A stretch of DNA of 64,000 nt. It comes from Dyadobacter koreensis (GTDB lineage Bacteria; Bacteroidota; Bacteroidia; Cytophagales; Spirosomataceae). The translations under genes and the position numbers were made by a program. How positions within the stretch are numbered: position 1 is the stretch's first letter; the number at the start of each line of letters is the position of its first letter. A model generated the notes under the pieces. It saw only the letters and a program-made list of their open reading frames with translations, made no database searches and had not been told where the DNA came from. The stretch lies in the NCBI RefSeq assembly GCF_900108855.1, contig NZ_FNXY01000011.1:186001-250000 (forward strand). The letters are read 5' to 3'. Of the stretch, positions 10,011-18,605 are shown one piece after another.

Positions 10011-11288
10011 ATGATACAAAAATACACCTTCGCCCTTTTTTGCTTGCTTTTAAATGTTTATGCTCCCTTAAAGCTGAGCATGACCTTAAAAAATCAGATA
10101 TTATTTACCAACAGACTGCTTGTAGATAGGCAGTCGAAAATGTGGCATAATTCAGGTGAGTCGGGCCAAAATCAGCAAGGCGCTCTGAACATACGAAGGA
10201 TTGGGCCCCATCTTTTGGCAGAGATTCCTTTGGGTTTGACTGGTTTTAAAAAGCTAAAACGTTTTTTTAACTTGACTGTTCAACAAGGCAGGACCGGGTA
10301 TGTGTGCCTATCCGGCGAGCAGGAAGTGCTTGGTTTGTCTGGGCTTGCTTCCCAGCCTTTGGCGGCTGAAAATGATAACTCGATACCTTACCATAAAGGT
10401 TACGGTCAGTTGCTTGCAATCCGCAGACCATGGAGCAGGTACGGCTGGACCTATTTTTGGACAGGTATTTGCCTTCTTTTATTGCTGTGGGCAGGAGCCT
10501 GGCTGTACGGGGACTTTGAAAAAAGAAGATACAGTAACTGGCAGGCCCGGCAGCAGATCGAAAACCTGAAACATGCCATTCAGGCTCTTCATACCGTTAA
10601 GGGCCGCCTCGAACAAAAGCTATGGATACAATCGCATCTTCTTGCTTCTATTTCTCATGATATCAGAACCCCGATAGGTTTTGTGAGCCTAAGTGCCAAA
10701 GAGATCAAATTGTTGGTAGACACTGGCCAAAAGGAAGCTGCCGCGGAGTTTGCAGAAATGATTGCTCTGAGCTCCGATGAAATCATCGCGCATGTGCAGC
10801 ATATGACAGCTTTTATCAAAATCAGCTTGCACGAGGATCAAATCCGATTTTCAGATGTTGTCCTCAGGGAACTGTTGCTGCAAAAAAAGAAGCTCTTTGA
10901 GCAGGCTATACGCTTTCAAAAAGCTGCACTGTCTATTGAGATTGAAACTGATTTGACGGTTAGAACCAATCCTGAGCTTCTGGGAGTACTGATCCATAAC
11001 CTGATCGATAATGCACTGAAAGTCAAACAAGGGAACGAAATTAAAATCCTTTCCAGGACTATTTCAGGCAAGCTTCATCTTTTTATCCGTGATAGCGGCC
11101 CGGGCATGTCAACGTCTTTGATAAAGTGGTTATGTGATGATCCGCTCCAAAGAGGGTTCTCCAAGGGGGAAGAGCCCAACGTAGGGCTGGGCCTTATCAT
11201 GGTCAAAGAGATCTCGCGGGTTCTGAGCATTAAAGTTCGGGCTCAAAATGATTCCGGCGCAAATATTTGCCTGATCTTTGAAGGGTGA
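10011..11288 (+). CDS. sensor histidine kinase with unusual short N-terminus
   Basis: Membrane-bound histidine kinase of 425 residues. It has an N-terminal hydrophobic signal/anchor (about 4-23), a ~120-residue region without recognised domain, one strong transmembrane helix (about 147-167), a coiled linker, a HisKA domain with SISHDIRTPIGF (His216), and an HATPase_c domain with HNLIDNALKV (Asn330/334), DSGPGMS (361-367) and VGLGLIMVKEI (391-401). All kinase motifs are intact. The presumed extracytoplasmic part is far smaller than the beta-propeller sensors common on Bacteroidota kinases of this kind, so it may be a shortened relative. It is divergent from the canonical NarL regulator at 9639, its likely partner. 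Confidence 0.87.
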   Translation: MIQKYTFALFCLLLNVYAPLKLSMTLKNQILFTNRLLVDRQSKMWHNSGESGQNQQGALNIRRIGPHLLAEIPLGLTGFKKLKRFFNLTVQQGRTGYVCLSGEQEVLGLSGLASQPLAAENDNSIPYHKGYGQLLAIRRPWSRYGWTYFWTGICLLLLLWAGAWLYGDFEKRRYSNWQARQQIENLKHAIQALHTVKGRLEQKLWIQSHLLASISHDIRTPIGFVSLSAKEIKLLVDTGQKEAAAEFAEMIALSSDEIIAHVQHMTAFIKISLHEDQIRFSDVVLRELLLQKKKLFEQAIRFQKAALSIEIETDLTVRTNPELLGVLIHNLIDNALKVKQGNEIKILSRTISGKLHLFIRDSGPGMSTSLIKWLCDDPLQRGFSKGEEPNVGLGLIMVKEISRVLSIKVRAQNDSGANICLIFEG

Positions 11289-11933
11289 TAATGGCAAATT
11301 CAACGCTGTTTGGTCCATTAAAGTGCCCCTTTGTTCTTGAAAGGAGAGTAGGCCTTCACAGCAAAACACATCCGGTTTTTCCGATCACAGAATTGTTTAT
11401 CCCGTACCTATCCCGTTGATATTGTGTATGTTTATCGAATTTATCCTGCTGCTGATCTCGACAAAATTCGATAATATTAACCACTTTAAAATTCTACATT
11501 TGTATCATAGTCCTGCAAATTAGTACGACAAGTGGTAATGCATTACCGGTACAGGTTTTAGCACCGTTCGGGGACGGCTGCTGCAAACAACGCACTATAC
11601 ACACACTACAAACCGGTAACGCTAGGTAGTTCATTCTGCTTTGGACATGGTTCCAAAGCAGATTGTTTTTTACAGAGTGCTGGCATCCTTTAAGAAAATC
11701 CTACGTATCAGAAATAAGCTTGCATGACTTTGCCATTTAAGTTTTGTTGATGGTTGTTATTCAGGAAGATTAACCTTGTAATACTGTATTATAAAAAAGG
11801 GAAAGTTCCATTGTCAATATTGCGTCATGACAATGAAACTTTTGAATGTAACTGGCGTGTAGAGAAACTCCTGGATGTGTTTTGATATTAAAAAAAAGTC
11901 AGATTAAAAATCGAAAAGAAAACAGCACCATCA
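11289..11933. other. 645-bp intergenic region
   Basis: Apart from the terminator at 11636-11661 I see no gene. The sequence is AT-rich with short frames only. It separates the converging kinase (plus) and degenerate regulator (minus). Confidence 0.5.
11636..11671 (+). terminator. hairpin terminator
   Basis: Perfect 10-bp stem CTGCTTTGGA (11636-11645) / TCCAAAGCAG (11652-11661), six-base loop, followed by ATTGTTTTTT. The T tract on the plus strand suits termination of transcripts coming from the kinase side, although it lies about 350 bases past that stop codon. Confidence 0.65.
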
Positions 11934-12572
11934 TCAGAAAGGAAATTCTGAAAACGCATCTAGGAGTTCTGTAACACTTTTTACATTTAGTTTTCTGAAA
12001 ATATTGTGCTTTATGGAGCTTACCGTGGAAGCTTTCCGGCCCAGCATGGCTGAAATCTGGGAGGTTTTCATCCCTTGGGCGATATAGCTCGCTATTTCAA
12101 TTTCTCTGCGCGTCAAAATAGGTCTCCGCTTCGGTGTTTTCTCTCCATAATTATGGCTCAACGAGTCTAGCAGATGCTCAGTTAGTATAGGCGATAAGTA
12201 TTTCTTTTGATTTAAAATGGTCTCTATACAAGGTATCATTTCTTCAGCAGTATTTTGACGGAGTATATAACCACTTATCCCTATACGAAAATAGGAGATG
12301 GTCAGGTTCCGCATTAAATGTTCGTCATAAATAATCAATGGAAGGTCAGGATTTAATTTTTTTAATTGACGGGCAACTGCCAGGCATTTCTCCTCATCGT
12401 TGGAATTATTTCCCAGGATGATCATATCCGGCGTGTGATGACCAAATAATATGTTATACTCCTGAACATTGTTTGCTTCAAGCAGCATGACATCTTGATA
12501 ATAATTGTTTAAAAGAATAGAAAGGCCAAGACGTGAAATCATAAAGTTGTCGATTAATCCAATAGTAAGCAT
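11934..12572 (-). CDS. NarL/LuxR-type regulator with degenerate receiver
   Basis: Start set at the ATG at 12572 (MLTIGLIDNFMISR; 212 residues); the longer frame to 12698 adds only an unrelated hydrophobic leader. It has the architecture of a response regulator, but the phospho-acceptor position (about residue 54, in DMIILGNNSN) is Gly instead of Asp and the conserved Lys is Arg (GYILRQN). Phosphorylation by the classical route is therefore unlikely. The C-terminal LuxR HTH is intact (LTRREIEIASYIAQG...TSQISAMLGRKASTVSSIKHNIFRKL). There is no neighbouring kinase on the same strand. It probably acts as a phosphorylation-independent DNA-binding protein; this is inference. Confidence 0.8.
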   Translation of the reverse strand: MLTIGLIDNFMISRLGLSILLNNYYQDVMLLEANNVQEYNILFGHHTPDMIILGNNSNDEEKCLAVARQLKKLNPDLPLIIYDEHLMRNLTISYFRIGISGYILRQNTAEEMIPCIETILNQKKYLSPILTEHLLDSLSHNYGEKTPKRRPILTRREIEIASYIAQGMKTSQISAMLGRKASTVSSIKHNIFRKLNVKSVTELLDAFSEFPF

Positions 12573-13438
12573 AATAAGAAAGGTTAGTAGCCAGCGTCGG
12601 CTGTCAGCAAAAGTTATTGTTAGTTTGAAGATGATTCCAGGTAGCTTTCTGTTGTTTTTAGTCTTGTAAGCCAAAGTAAGCTCACAAACTGTGGTCAAAT
12701 AGTTTTAAATAAGGGGTTTTATCAATTTCTTTTTTGCTTGAAACACTCTTTAGTTCGGTGCAGGAAAAAGTATCACGCAGGTGGATTACACTTGCCAGAA
12801 ATTACAGGCAATTACCGGTATCGTATCGTTGTAATCGAGAGTTCAACTCCGTAAAGAACCGATCACCTGCCTATCCGAATTTAACAGATAAGTTTTTGAA
12901 GTGCTGGTGCCTCCCCTTGAAGAGGCATCCTTCCAGCATAAACGTTGTGTAAAGGAGAAGATAATATCCGTTAAATTCAGTCTGCTCAGCAGAGGTGGGT
13001 TGTCTATACAAAAGTTATATCAATATTCGGATCAAATGCCGCTAAATGCTTTATCCGCGTTATTCACTAAGATTGCCCTACCTGGACTTACCAGAAAAAA
13101 GCTGCGAAGACGCGGCAAGTAGGCTGAGTTATGTCTGACAGCGGCCGGGGAATTTAACGCCGTTCTTAGACTGAATGTCAAACTTTCTATTTTATAGTGT
13201 GTATGCATCGCAATGATGTTTTGGTAAATCGGTGCCGAACTATATTCCAGATCCGAGCAACTTAAAGTATTCTCCGCAAAAATAGCAATAGGGGAAAGAT
13301 ATATGTTCGTATTACTGCATCGTGTTTTATCGAATAAATTCGCTTTTCTGAATAAACCATGTAAGCAGTTTTTTGAACACTGTTCCTTAAGTTATCTTTA
13401 TCATTTGCAGTAACTGTCATTAACAAAAAGCCCTAGTC
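12573..13438. other. 0.87-kb divergent intergenic region between two NarL regulators
   Basis: The sequence between the minus-strand regulator at 12572 and the plus-strand regulator at 13439 contains only short frames with no recognisable product. It must carry both promoters. No inverted repeat long enough to call an operator was seen. Confidence 0.4.
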
Positions 13439-14068
13439 ATGAATGTGTTAATCATCGAAGATCATCCCATTGTAGCTTTCACACTTTCGAGGATCGTTAG
13501 GCAGCGTATCGCTAATGCTGAGATAATTCTGGCAGAGTTGTTCTTGGAGGGATTGTCGCTCATGAAGCAAGGTATGGATGTTGGACTTGTGATTCTGGAC
13601 GTTAATCTGCCTGATACGGAGTTACACCACATGGTCGCTGCTTTGAGAGATATTCAGCAAAATGTGCCGATACTGGTTTTTACCGGAAACGAGCAGCATA
13701 CAACAGCGCTTGGATTTTTGAATGCCGGAGTGAACGGATACCTGACAAAGAACCAACCTATCCGCGAGGTTGGTATTGCTATCCAGGCCGTTTTAAGCGG
13801 GCAGCGGTATATTACCCCAGACGTAAAGAAGATATTTGGTACTGAATTTTTTGCTTTTTTGGGGCTAAACCATGCACCGTTAAAAATTGAGCTTTCGCCC
13901 CGGGAAAAAGAGGTGCTTGCAATGCTTTTGGACGGAAAGGCTACCAAACAGATTTCTCTGGATCTGAATCTGAAACTTACCACAGTGAGCGCACACAAGA
14001 CAAGGATTTTTGATAAATTTCAGGTCAACAACATTATCGAGCTATATAAAAAAATAAAGTTGAACTGA
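13439..14068 (+). CDS. NarL/LuxR-type response regulator, canonical receiver
   Basis: 209-residue response regulator. The receiver has IEDHP, Asp54 in LVILDVNLPDTE, Thr in LVFTGNEQ and Lys in GYLTKNQP, all as required for phosphorylation. The LuxR HTH lies at about 140-205 (LSPREKEVLAMLLDGKATKQISLDLNLKLTTVSAHKTRIFDKF). It has no kinase beside it (orphan) and converges with the first gene of the secreted-protein array, from which it is separated by a bidirectional terminator. Control of that array is a guess from position. Confidence 0.9.
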   Translation: MNVLIIEDHPIVAFTLSRIVRQRIANAEIILAELFLEGLSLMKQGMDVGLVILDVNLPDTELHHMVAALRDIQQNVPILVFTGNEQHTTALGFLNAGVNGYLTKNQPIREVGIAIQAVLSGQRYITPDVKKIFGTEFFAFLGLNHAPLKIELSPREKEVLAMLLDGKATKQISLDLNLKLTTVSAHKTRIFDKFQVNNIIELYKKIKLN

Positions 14069-14118
14069 ATTTTATTGTGTGAGAAAATAACAATTTGGGT
14101 CCTTATATGTTTAATGTT

Positions 14119-14150
14119 AAGGGGAGTCAGCGGCAAAGCTGACTCCCCTT
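14119..14150. terminator. bidirectional terminator
   Basis: Perfect 13-bp stem AAGGGGAGTCAGC (14119-14131) / GCTGACTCCCCTT (14138-14150) with loop GGCAAA. It lies between the convergent regulator (ends 14068) and array gene (ends 14210) and probably stops both. Confidence 0.8.
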
Positions 14151-14209
14151 CATCATTAAACCACTAGATAAAAAGTTTAGCTGGTTGTTAATACAGGATA
14201 CTACGGTAT

Positions 14210-14893
14210 TTAAGGTAAGTAGGTAATATTTAAACTGGACTGATACACATTGGCATTGGTTGTACTGCTGAATGAAAAGTGTGCATAGATAAGATCCCCA
14301 ACATTGTAATAGGCGGTTTCAACCAGTGACCGTACACCTCTGTTTCCTGTCCGAAAAGATTCGCTCGATACAGGCCCCAGTTTTCCTCTAAGCATCAAAT
14401 CAACACGGCCGCCGGTAGCATTGGTACTGATGCTGAACGACGAAACAAGCTCCGCAGGGTAATACCTGGCAACCGGTAGCACATAAGCCTTATTTAAAGC
14501 ATCCCAGTTGATGGCGTAGGCCGCCACAGGAGTCATTGGTACCCGTGAATCAACGCCGCCATTTGCATCAGCTACCAGCACTGCTCCGGCTGTATGATTT
14601 CCGATAAACACCGTAGAGGGTACCTTTGCTTCGCTGAAACTGCGCCAGCTGGCATTTCCGCTCGCGTCCGAAGTCAGCACCTTGTCTGTGCCCTGTGTTC
14701 CGTCCTGAATCCTGACCTGGCCGTTGGTTTTGTTTACAATGTTCTTGTTACCGTTAACAGCTTCTATCTCCATGGCACTATTGGTTTCTATGGAAGTAGG
14801 ATTCGCACCAATTTTGACATGTGCAAATGATATATTTTTAATCCCGACTGTGATCGGTAGGAGAGCGGCTAATCTGAACGAGTTTATTTTCAT
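14210..14893 (-). CDS. secreted array protein 1 (VKIG module + jelly-roll-like C-terminus)
   Basis: 227 residues with an N-terminal signal-like helix ending SFAHVKIG. The shared array module follows: VKIGANPTSIETNSAMEIE, then GNKNIVNKTNGQVRI, then DGTQGTDKVLTSDASGNASW (about residues 25-85). The C-terminal half (about 115-227) has alternating hydrophobic strands with YYPAELVSSFSIS, LMLRGKL, ETAYYNVGDLIYAHFSFSS and NLNITYLP. That pattern resembles a C1q/TNF-like jelly roll with a GD-x-I/V-Y turn. There is no T9SS sorting domain. It is closest to the frameshifted copy just upstream at 15000. The role is unknown; an exported surface or matrix protein is likely. Confidence 0.7.
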   Translation of the reverse strand: MKINSFRLAALLPITVGIKNISFAHVKIGANPTSIETNSAMEIEAVNGNKNIVNKTNGQVRIQDGTQGTDKVLTSDASGNASWRSFSEAKVPSTVFIGNHTAGAVLVADANGGVDSRVPMTPVAAYAINWDALNKAYVLPVARYYPAELVSSFSISTNATGGRVDLMLRGKLGPVSSESFRTGNRGVRSLVETAYYNVGDLIYAHFSFSSTTNANVYQSSLNITYLP

Positions 14894-14999
14894 ATAACGT
14901 TATAAATAAATCTAAAATGAAATGTATTTAAAAGGAATGAACCAGTGTTATCGATGCCAGTAAACCGCTGACAGCTTCTGATTGTAGTGTTTCAGGAGT

Positions 15000-15681
15000 T
15001 TAGGGAATGTAGGTAATGTTCAAATTGCTGCCATAAATATGGCTGGTTCCCATAGAGCTGGACCACATGTGGGCATATACCTGGTCTCCTGCATTGTAAT
15101 AGGCGGTCTCCATCAGTGTTTTTACACCGGGTGAAGCTGTTGTGAATGGTTCGTTTACAGAAGGACTTAATTTGGTTCGCAGCATCATGATTGCCGAGCC
15201 ATCGGCAGCCGAGGAAGTGCTGCACCGTGATACAAATTCTGTTTTGTAATAGCCGGCTACCGGTACTGTCCATGCCTTTGTCGCCGCGTTCCAGTTGGCT
15301 GCATAGCCTGGGGCAGGTACGACGGGGGCCCTGGAAGTAACCGCGCCATTACCCGCGGCAGTAACCACAGTTAGCACATCAGAGTTTCCTACAAAAACGA
15401 CGGTAGGTACCTTGACTTCAGACAGGTTTTTCCAGTTTGCGTTTCCGTCGGCATCAGAAGTGAGGACTTTACCAACTCCCTGCGTGCCATCCAGAATGGT
15501 AACCTGCCCATTATTTTTATCGATGCTAAACTTGTTCCCGTTGGTAGCTTCTATTTCTAGTGCACTATTGGCGCCGAGTGCAGTGGGATTCGCTCCGATT
15601 TTTACCTGGGCAATTGCAAAATTAACCCTACGCCAGCAACAATAGAGATAAGAATAAAATTTTATTAAAAAAGAATTTCAT
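15000..15681 (-). pseudogene. secreted array protein 2, frameshifted in the signal peptide
   Basis: A close paralog of the 14210 gene. Translation from the ATG at 15681 gives MKFFFNKILFLSLLLLA and then a stop. After a net shift to another frame near 15620-15640, the reading continues uninterrupted from AIAQVKIGANPTALGAN through the array module and a jelly-roll-like C-terminus (YYKTEFVSRCS, METAYYNAGDQVYAHMW, NLNITYIP) to the stop at 15000. The mature part is intact, so inactivation rests on a single lesion near the signal-peptide cleavage site. That could be a genuine mutation, a slippage site or a sequence error. Confidence 0.7.
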
Positions 15682-15750
15682 AGCACGTCCTGAGATTTTG
15701 AATTGAACGAATGGGTTGAGTTTATTTGAATAGACATATTGCGCTGAATA

Positions 15751-15804
15751 GTCTACGCTTCAACAGAAATATGCAGCCGCGCATACTTCTGTTGAAGCGT
15801 AGAC
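15751..15804. repeat. 24-bp near-perfect hairpin between array genes
   Basis: Left arm 15751-15774 and right arm 15781-15804 are inverted repeats with 23 of 24 positions paired, around a six-base loop (AGCCGC). It lies between the end of array gene 15920 and the start of the frameshifted gene at 15681, so it may terminate or attenuate transcription on the minus strand. Neither side has a T tract, so a simple intrinsic terminator is not certain. Confidence 0.75.
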
Positions 15805-15919
15805 ACACTACTGCGCTTACACTCTTGTTAAATGTTCTGTATATGAATTGATTTCTAACATACCCAAGTATATTAATGTCAAAAGAGCATGGATTAAAGC
15901 TCTTGAGATATCAACTATT

Positions 15920-16681
15920 TTATTGTATTTCCTCCAAAAACACAGACACCGCAGATGCTGCAGCAAATATCCCTCCATTTGCAGGCATATTGCCATTCGC
16001 AACTAGTGAATATCTGTATAATTTTTGTGAATTGTAAAGAGCGATATTACCATTTGCAAAATCTCGAAGATCAGCATTGGCCCCAGCCGAAGTGGTCACC
16101 CAAGTATCTTGAGCTGCTTGCAAATTATTGTTATAGACAGTACAAGGATTACAACCACCACCACCGTAAATTAATGTGGTATAACCTACAAAAGACCCTC
16201 CGGCAGTACTTACTTTTATTTGTAACTGCCCCCCAGTAGCTGATGTGGGAAGATATCGTACACAAAGATCTCCAAGACAAACTGTGGTTTCATTGACTGT
16301 ATTTGCACTGATAGGAGATGACTTAGCAACCGCATAGGCTAATGCCTTGCTACCTCCCAGCGTTGCTTGGATGGCAGCCCAGCTTTGTCCGTTCCAGGTA
16401 TACATGGTGTTGGCCGTAACTTTTGTAGCACCTGTTCCAGCATTGGCCGTATTATAGACTAGTAACCCTACAGCCGGCGAGGGAATAGTTGTAATATCAG
16501 TGGTACTTGTCAGGGCTATTCGCGGCGGCAGAAAACCTTTATTTGTAGTTTCTATTTCCAAAGCAGCAGAAGGATTAATAAAAGTAGGATTATTACCCAC
16601 TTTTACCTGTGCATTAGAAATACCAACAGCTCCGAATAAAAAGGCTGCAGCGATGATTGATTTTTTAAATATGGATTTCAT
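15920..16681 (-). CDS. secreted array protein 3 (divergent C-terminus)
   Basis: 253 residues. It has a clear signal peptide (MKSIFKKSIIAAAFLFGAVGISNAQ), almost identical to that of the gene at 17529. Then come VKVGNNPTFINPSAALEIE and the block GFLPPRIALTSTTD...PAVGLLVYNTA...YTWNGQSW, common in Bacteroidota exported tail-fibre-like or adhesin-like proteins. The C-terminal domain (about 105-253) differs from the other array members and contains cysteine-bearing segments (TVCLGDLCVRYLP, GGGCNPCTVYNN) that could form disulfides. There is no T9SS tail. Function unknown; the shared head with a different tail suggests modular exchange. Confidence 0.7.
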   Translation of the reverse strand: MKSIFKKSIIAAAFLFGAVGISNAQVKVGNNPTFINPSAALEIETTNKGFLPPRIALTSTTDITTIPSPAVGLLVYNTANAGTGATKVTANTMYTWNGQSWAAIQATLGGSKALAYAVAKSSPISANTVNETTVCLGDLCVRYLPTSATGGQLQIKVSTAGGSFVGYTTLIYGGGGCNPCTVYNNNLQAAQDTWVTTSAGANADLRDFANGNIALYNSQKLYRYSLVANGNMPANGGIFAAASAVSVFLEEIQ

Positions 16682-16806
16682 GATATTTTATTGATTAATT
16701 TTGAAACAAAATAAATAGACAATGGGATAATTTGCCGGCAATACTACTTTTTATGGCGCATTGAGCTTAGCTCGTTAAGCCTCTTCTTCTTATTCACTGA
16801 CTCGAA

Positions 16807-17529
16807 TCAGTTGCTCATTTTATAAAAGCTGACGGCCATTGGATACGGTGCCAAAACATTGTTAGCGGATGCAGTTGTGATTCTTAAAGTATAGTTCACA
16901 CCGGCATTGAGCCTGAATAGCCCGGAAATCGTAGCTGTTCCTCCCGCCAGTATTGCACCACTTGGTCCGGTTGTCCTCGAGCATACAGATTGAGCACTTT
17001 GACCATCAGCATAAAAGAAAAGGCACACATCATTTTGGGTAGTATTCGCCTGCGTTGCTCCCGTCACCGAAGCTGACATAAAGTATACTCCTGCTGCTGA
17101 AGGTGATGTAATTGAAACTACACCGGTAGCAGGTGTGTAGGTTATCCCTCCGTTTACCAGGGAAGTATTATGGTTTATTGCAATGGTAGGATTAGAAGGT
17201 ACGTTTGTATAAGTCCAGAAGTCACCTTCAAACCTCAAATGAGGAGCCGAGGGAACTGCATTATTAGATATGGTTATCACCTTTCCGGTTGGATCAACAC
17301 CTATTGCTTTATCAGCAGTGTTGGTCGAAGCTGGAGTATTTTCTATTGTAAAAGTTCCGTCTGTTTTATCAATATAGACTTTTTGACCACCACCGGCTTC
17401 CACCTCAAGGTTTCGGTTGGCACCAATAGTCGTAGGACTAGAGCCAATTTTCACTTGTGCGTTTGAAAGATGGGAAGCTCCGAATAAAAAAGCTGCAACG
17501 ATGATTGATTTTTTAAATATAGATTTCAT
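16807..17529 (-). CDS. secreted array protein 4 (C1q/TNF-like C-terminus)
   Basis: 240 residues. The signal peptide (MKSIFKKSIIVAAFLFGASHLSNAQ) is nearly the same as in the 16681 gene. The array module VKIGSSPTTIGANRNLEVE...KVYIDKTDGTFTIENT follows. The C-terminal half reads GGITYTPATGVVSITSPSAAG, VYFMSASVTG, VCLFFYADGQ, LFRLNAGVNYTLRI and MAVSFYKMSN, a strand pattern and glycine-turn layout like C1q/TNF folds. Its start lies 12 bases after the stop of the gene at 17542, so the two are probably one transcript. Function not known. Confidence 0.7.
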   Translation of the reverse strand: MKSIFKKSIIVAAFLFGASHLSNAQVKIGSSPTTIGANRNLEVEAGGGQKVYIDKTDGTFTIENTPASTNTADKAIGVDPTGKVITISNNAVPSAPHLRFEGDFWTYTNVPSNPTIAINHNTSLVNGGITYTPATGVVSITSPSAAGVYFMSASVTGATQANTTQNDVCLFFYADGQSAQSVCSRTTGPSGAILAGGTATISGLFRLNAGVNYTLRITTASANNVLAPYPMAVSFYKMSN

Positions 17530-17541
17530 GATATAGTCTGA

Positions 17542-18204
17542 TTAAGAATAAATGTTTTTTGAATTAAAAAGAACGCCCTGGGAAACCATATTTCTTTCCG
17601 GAGGTACGGATGCTACATCCTTAGAAACCTGCCATTTATGTTGTGTTACAGGAAGATATTGCTGCTGCATTGTCGATGTAGATAGCTTGTCTGCCTTGTA
17701 AAAATTTGTCAGAATAGCTTTTGCAGCAAAATTAACTGATGGATGTTTTCCGCTTTGCCTGGGTAAGTCAGCAATTCGGGTATCACCCTGAAGAACGGCC
17801 CCGTTGAGCAGTCTGACTTTCGTACTGTCGGACACATGCAGTTTTCCGGCTGACAGATCAAGAATGCCGGACTGTACACTCAATGAATGGTTTACCCTTA
17901 ATTCGCCTTCCAGCCTTAATATGCCATGGGTAATAATTTCAAGGTTGTTTACCTCGCTATGGTCTGATATAATCTTGCTCTGGCTTTCACCCTGTACTAC
18001 AAGATTCCCTTTACCTAGTACATGCGCCTGGTTCAGGTATACATTGCCATGAATACTAAGAGATGTGTTATTCGCAATAAAAAGGGTGTCGAATATGCTA
18101 ATCCCGGTCGTCTCCGGCCCATCGGCACCAAAACAGGTGGTCAATACAGCACACCAGCCCAACACAGCACCATAAATCATACGTCTGAGTAAAGTATGTG
18201 CCAT
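17542..18204 (-). CDS. exported repeat-rich protein, beta-helix-like
   Basis: 220 residues, unrelated to the array family. The N-terminus is hydrophobic (MIYGAVLGWCAVLTTCFG from the second Met at 18180, the likelier signal-peptide start; ATG at 18204 is also possible). The body has short strand-turn repeats (LFIANNTSLSIHGNVYLNQ, HVLGKGNLVVQG, LEIITHGILRLEGELRVN, LSVQSGILDLSAGKLHVSD, VRLLNGAVLQGDT), as in right-handed beta-helix or filamentous adhesin-like proteins. It precedes array gene 17529 by 12 bases, suggesting co-expression. I do not recognise a named family. Confidence 0.55.
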   Translation of the reverse strand: MAHTLLRRMIYGAVLGWCAVLTTCFGADGPETTGISIFDTLFIANNTSLSIHGNVYLNQAHVLGKGNLVVQGESQSKIISDHSEVNNLEIITHGILRLEGELRVNHSLSVQSGILDLSAGKLHVSDSTKVRLLNGAVLQGDTRIADLPRQSGKHPSVNFAAKAILTNFYKADKLSTSTMQQQYLPVTQHKWQVSKDVASVPPERNMVSQGVLFNSKNIYS

Positions 18205-18605
18205 AGAATAGATTTGATGTGAGGTAGGTATCTTGTAATAATGTGTGCATGATGATTAAATCACTTGGAATAATCCTGAGAAAGCACTGCCTGACTAGCG
18301 CAGGCTTTCCCAAGATTATGAAACAGATTTATCGTAGTATAATAAACCTTTTTTATGCTATTCAAACCCTTCTTTTTTCTGTATGAACAGAGTATAATGC
18401 TGGTATCAGATTGCAGACGCTTATGCCTTGAAGTATATAAAGCATTAATACATGGATTTACGCATCTATACATATTTATAATACTAGCAAAGTATACACC
18501 AATGCAAAGGCGATAAGGTTTGAAAGCGCATCCAGGTAACCTTGTATCGGGGTAGTAACTTTCCAGAGATACGTCGGAAAGGTGCTATGACCGAAATTAT
18601 CATTT
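18205..18605. other. intergenic region with one imperfect hairpin
   Basis: 401 bases between the T9SS cargo gene and the 17542 gene. A hairpin GAAAGC-a-CTGC / GCAG-GCTTTC at 18280-18309 may terminate minus-strand transcription from 18606. No gene was found. Confidence 0.4.
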
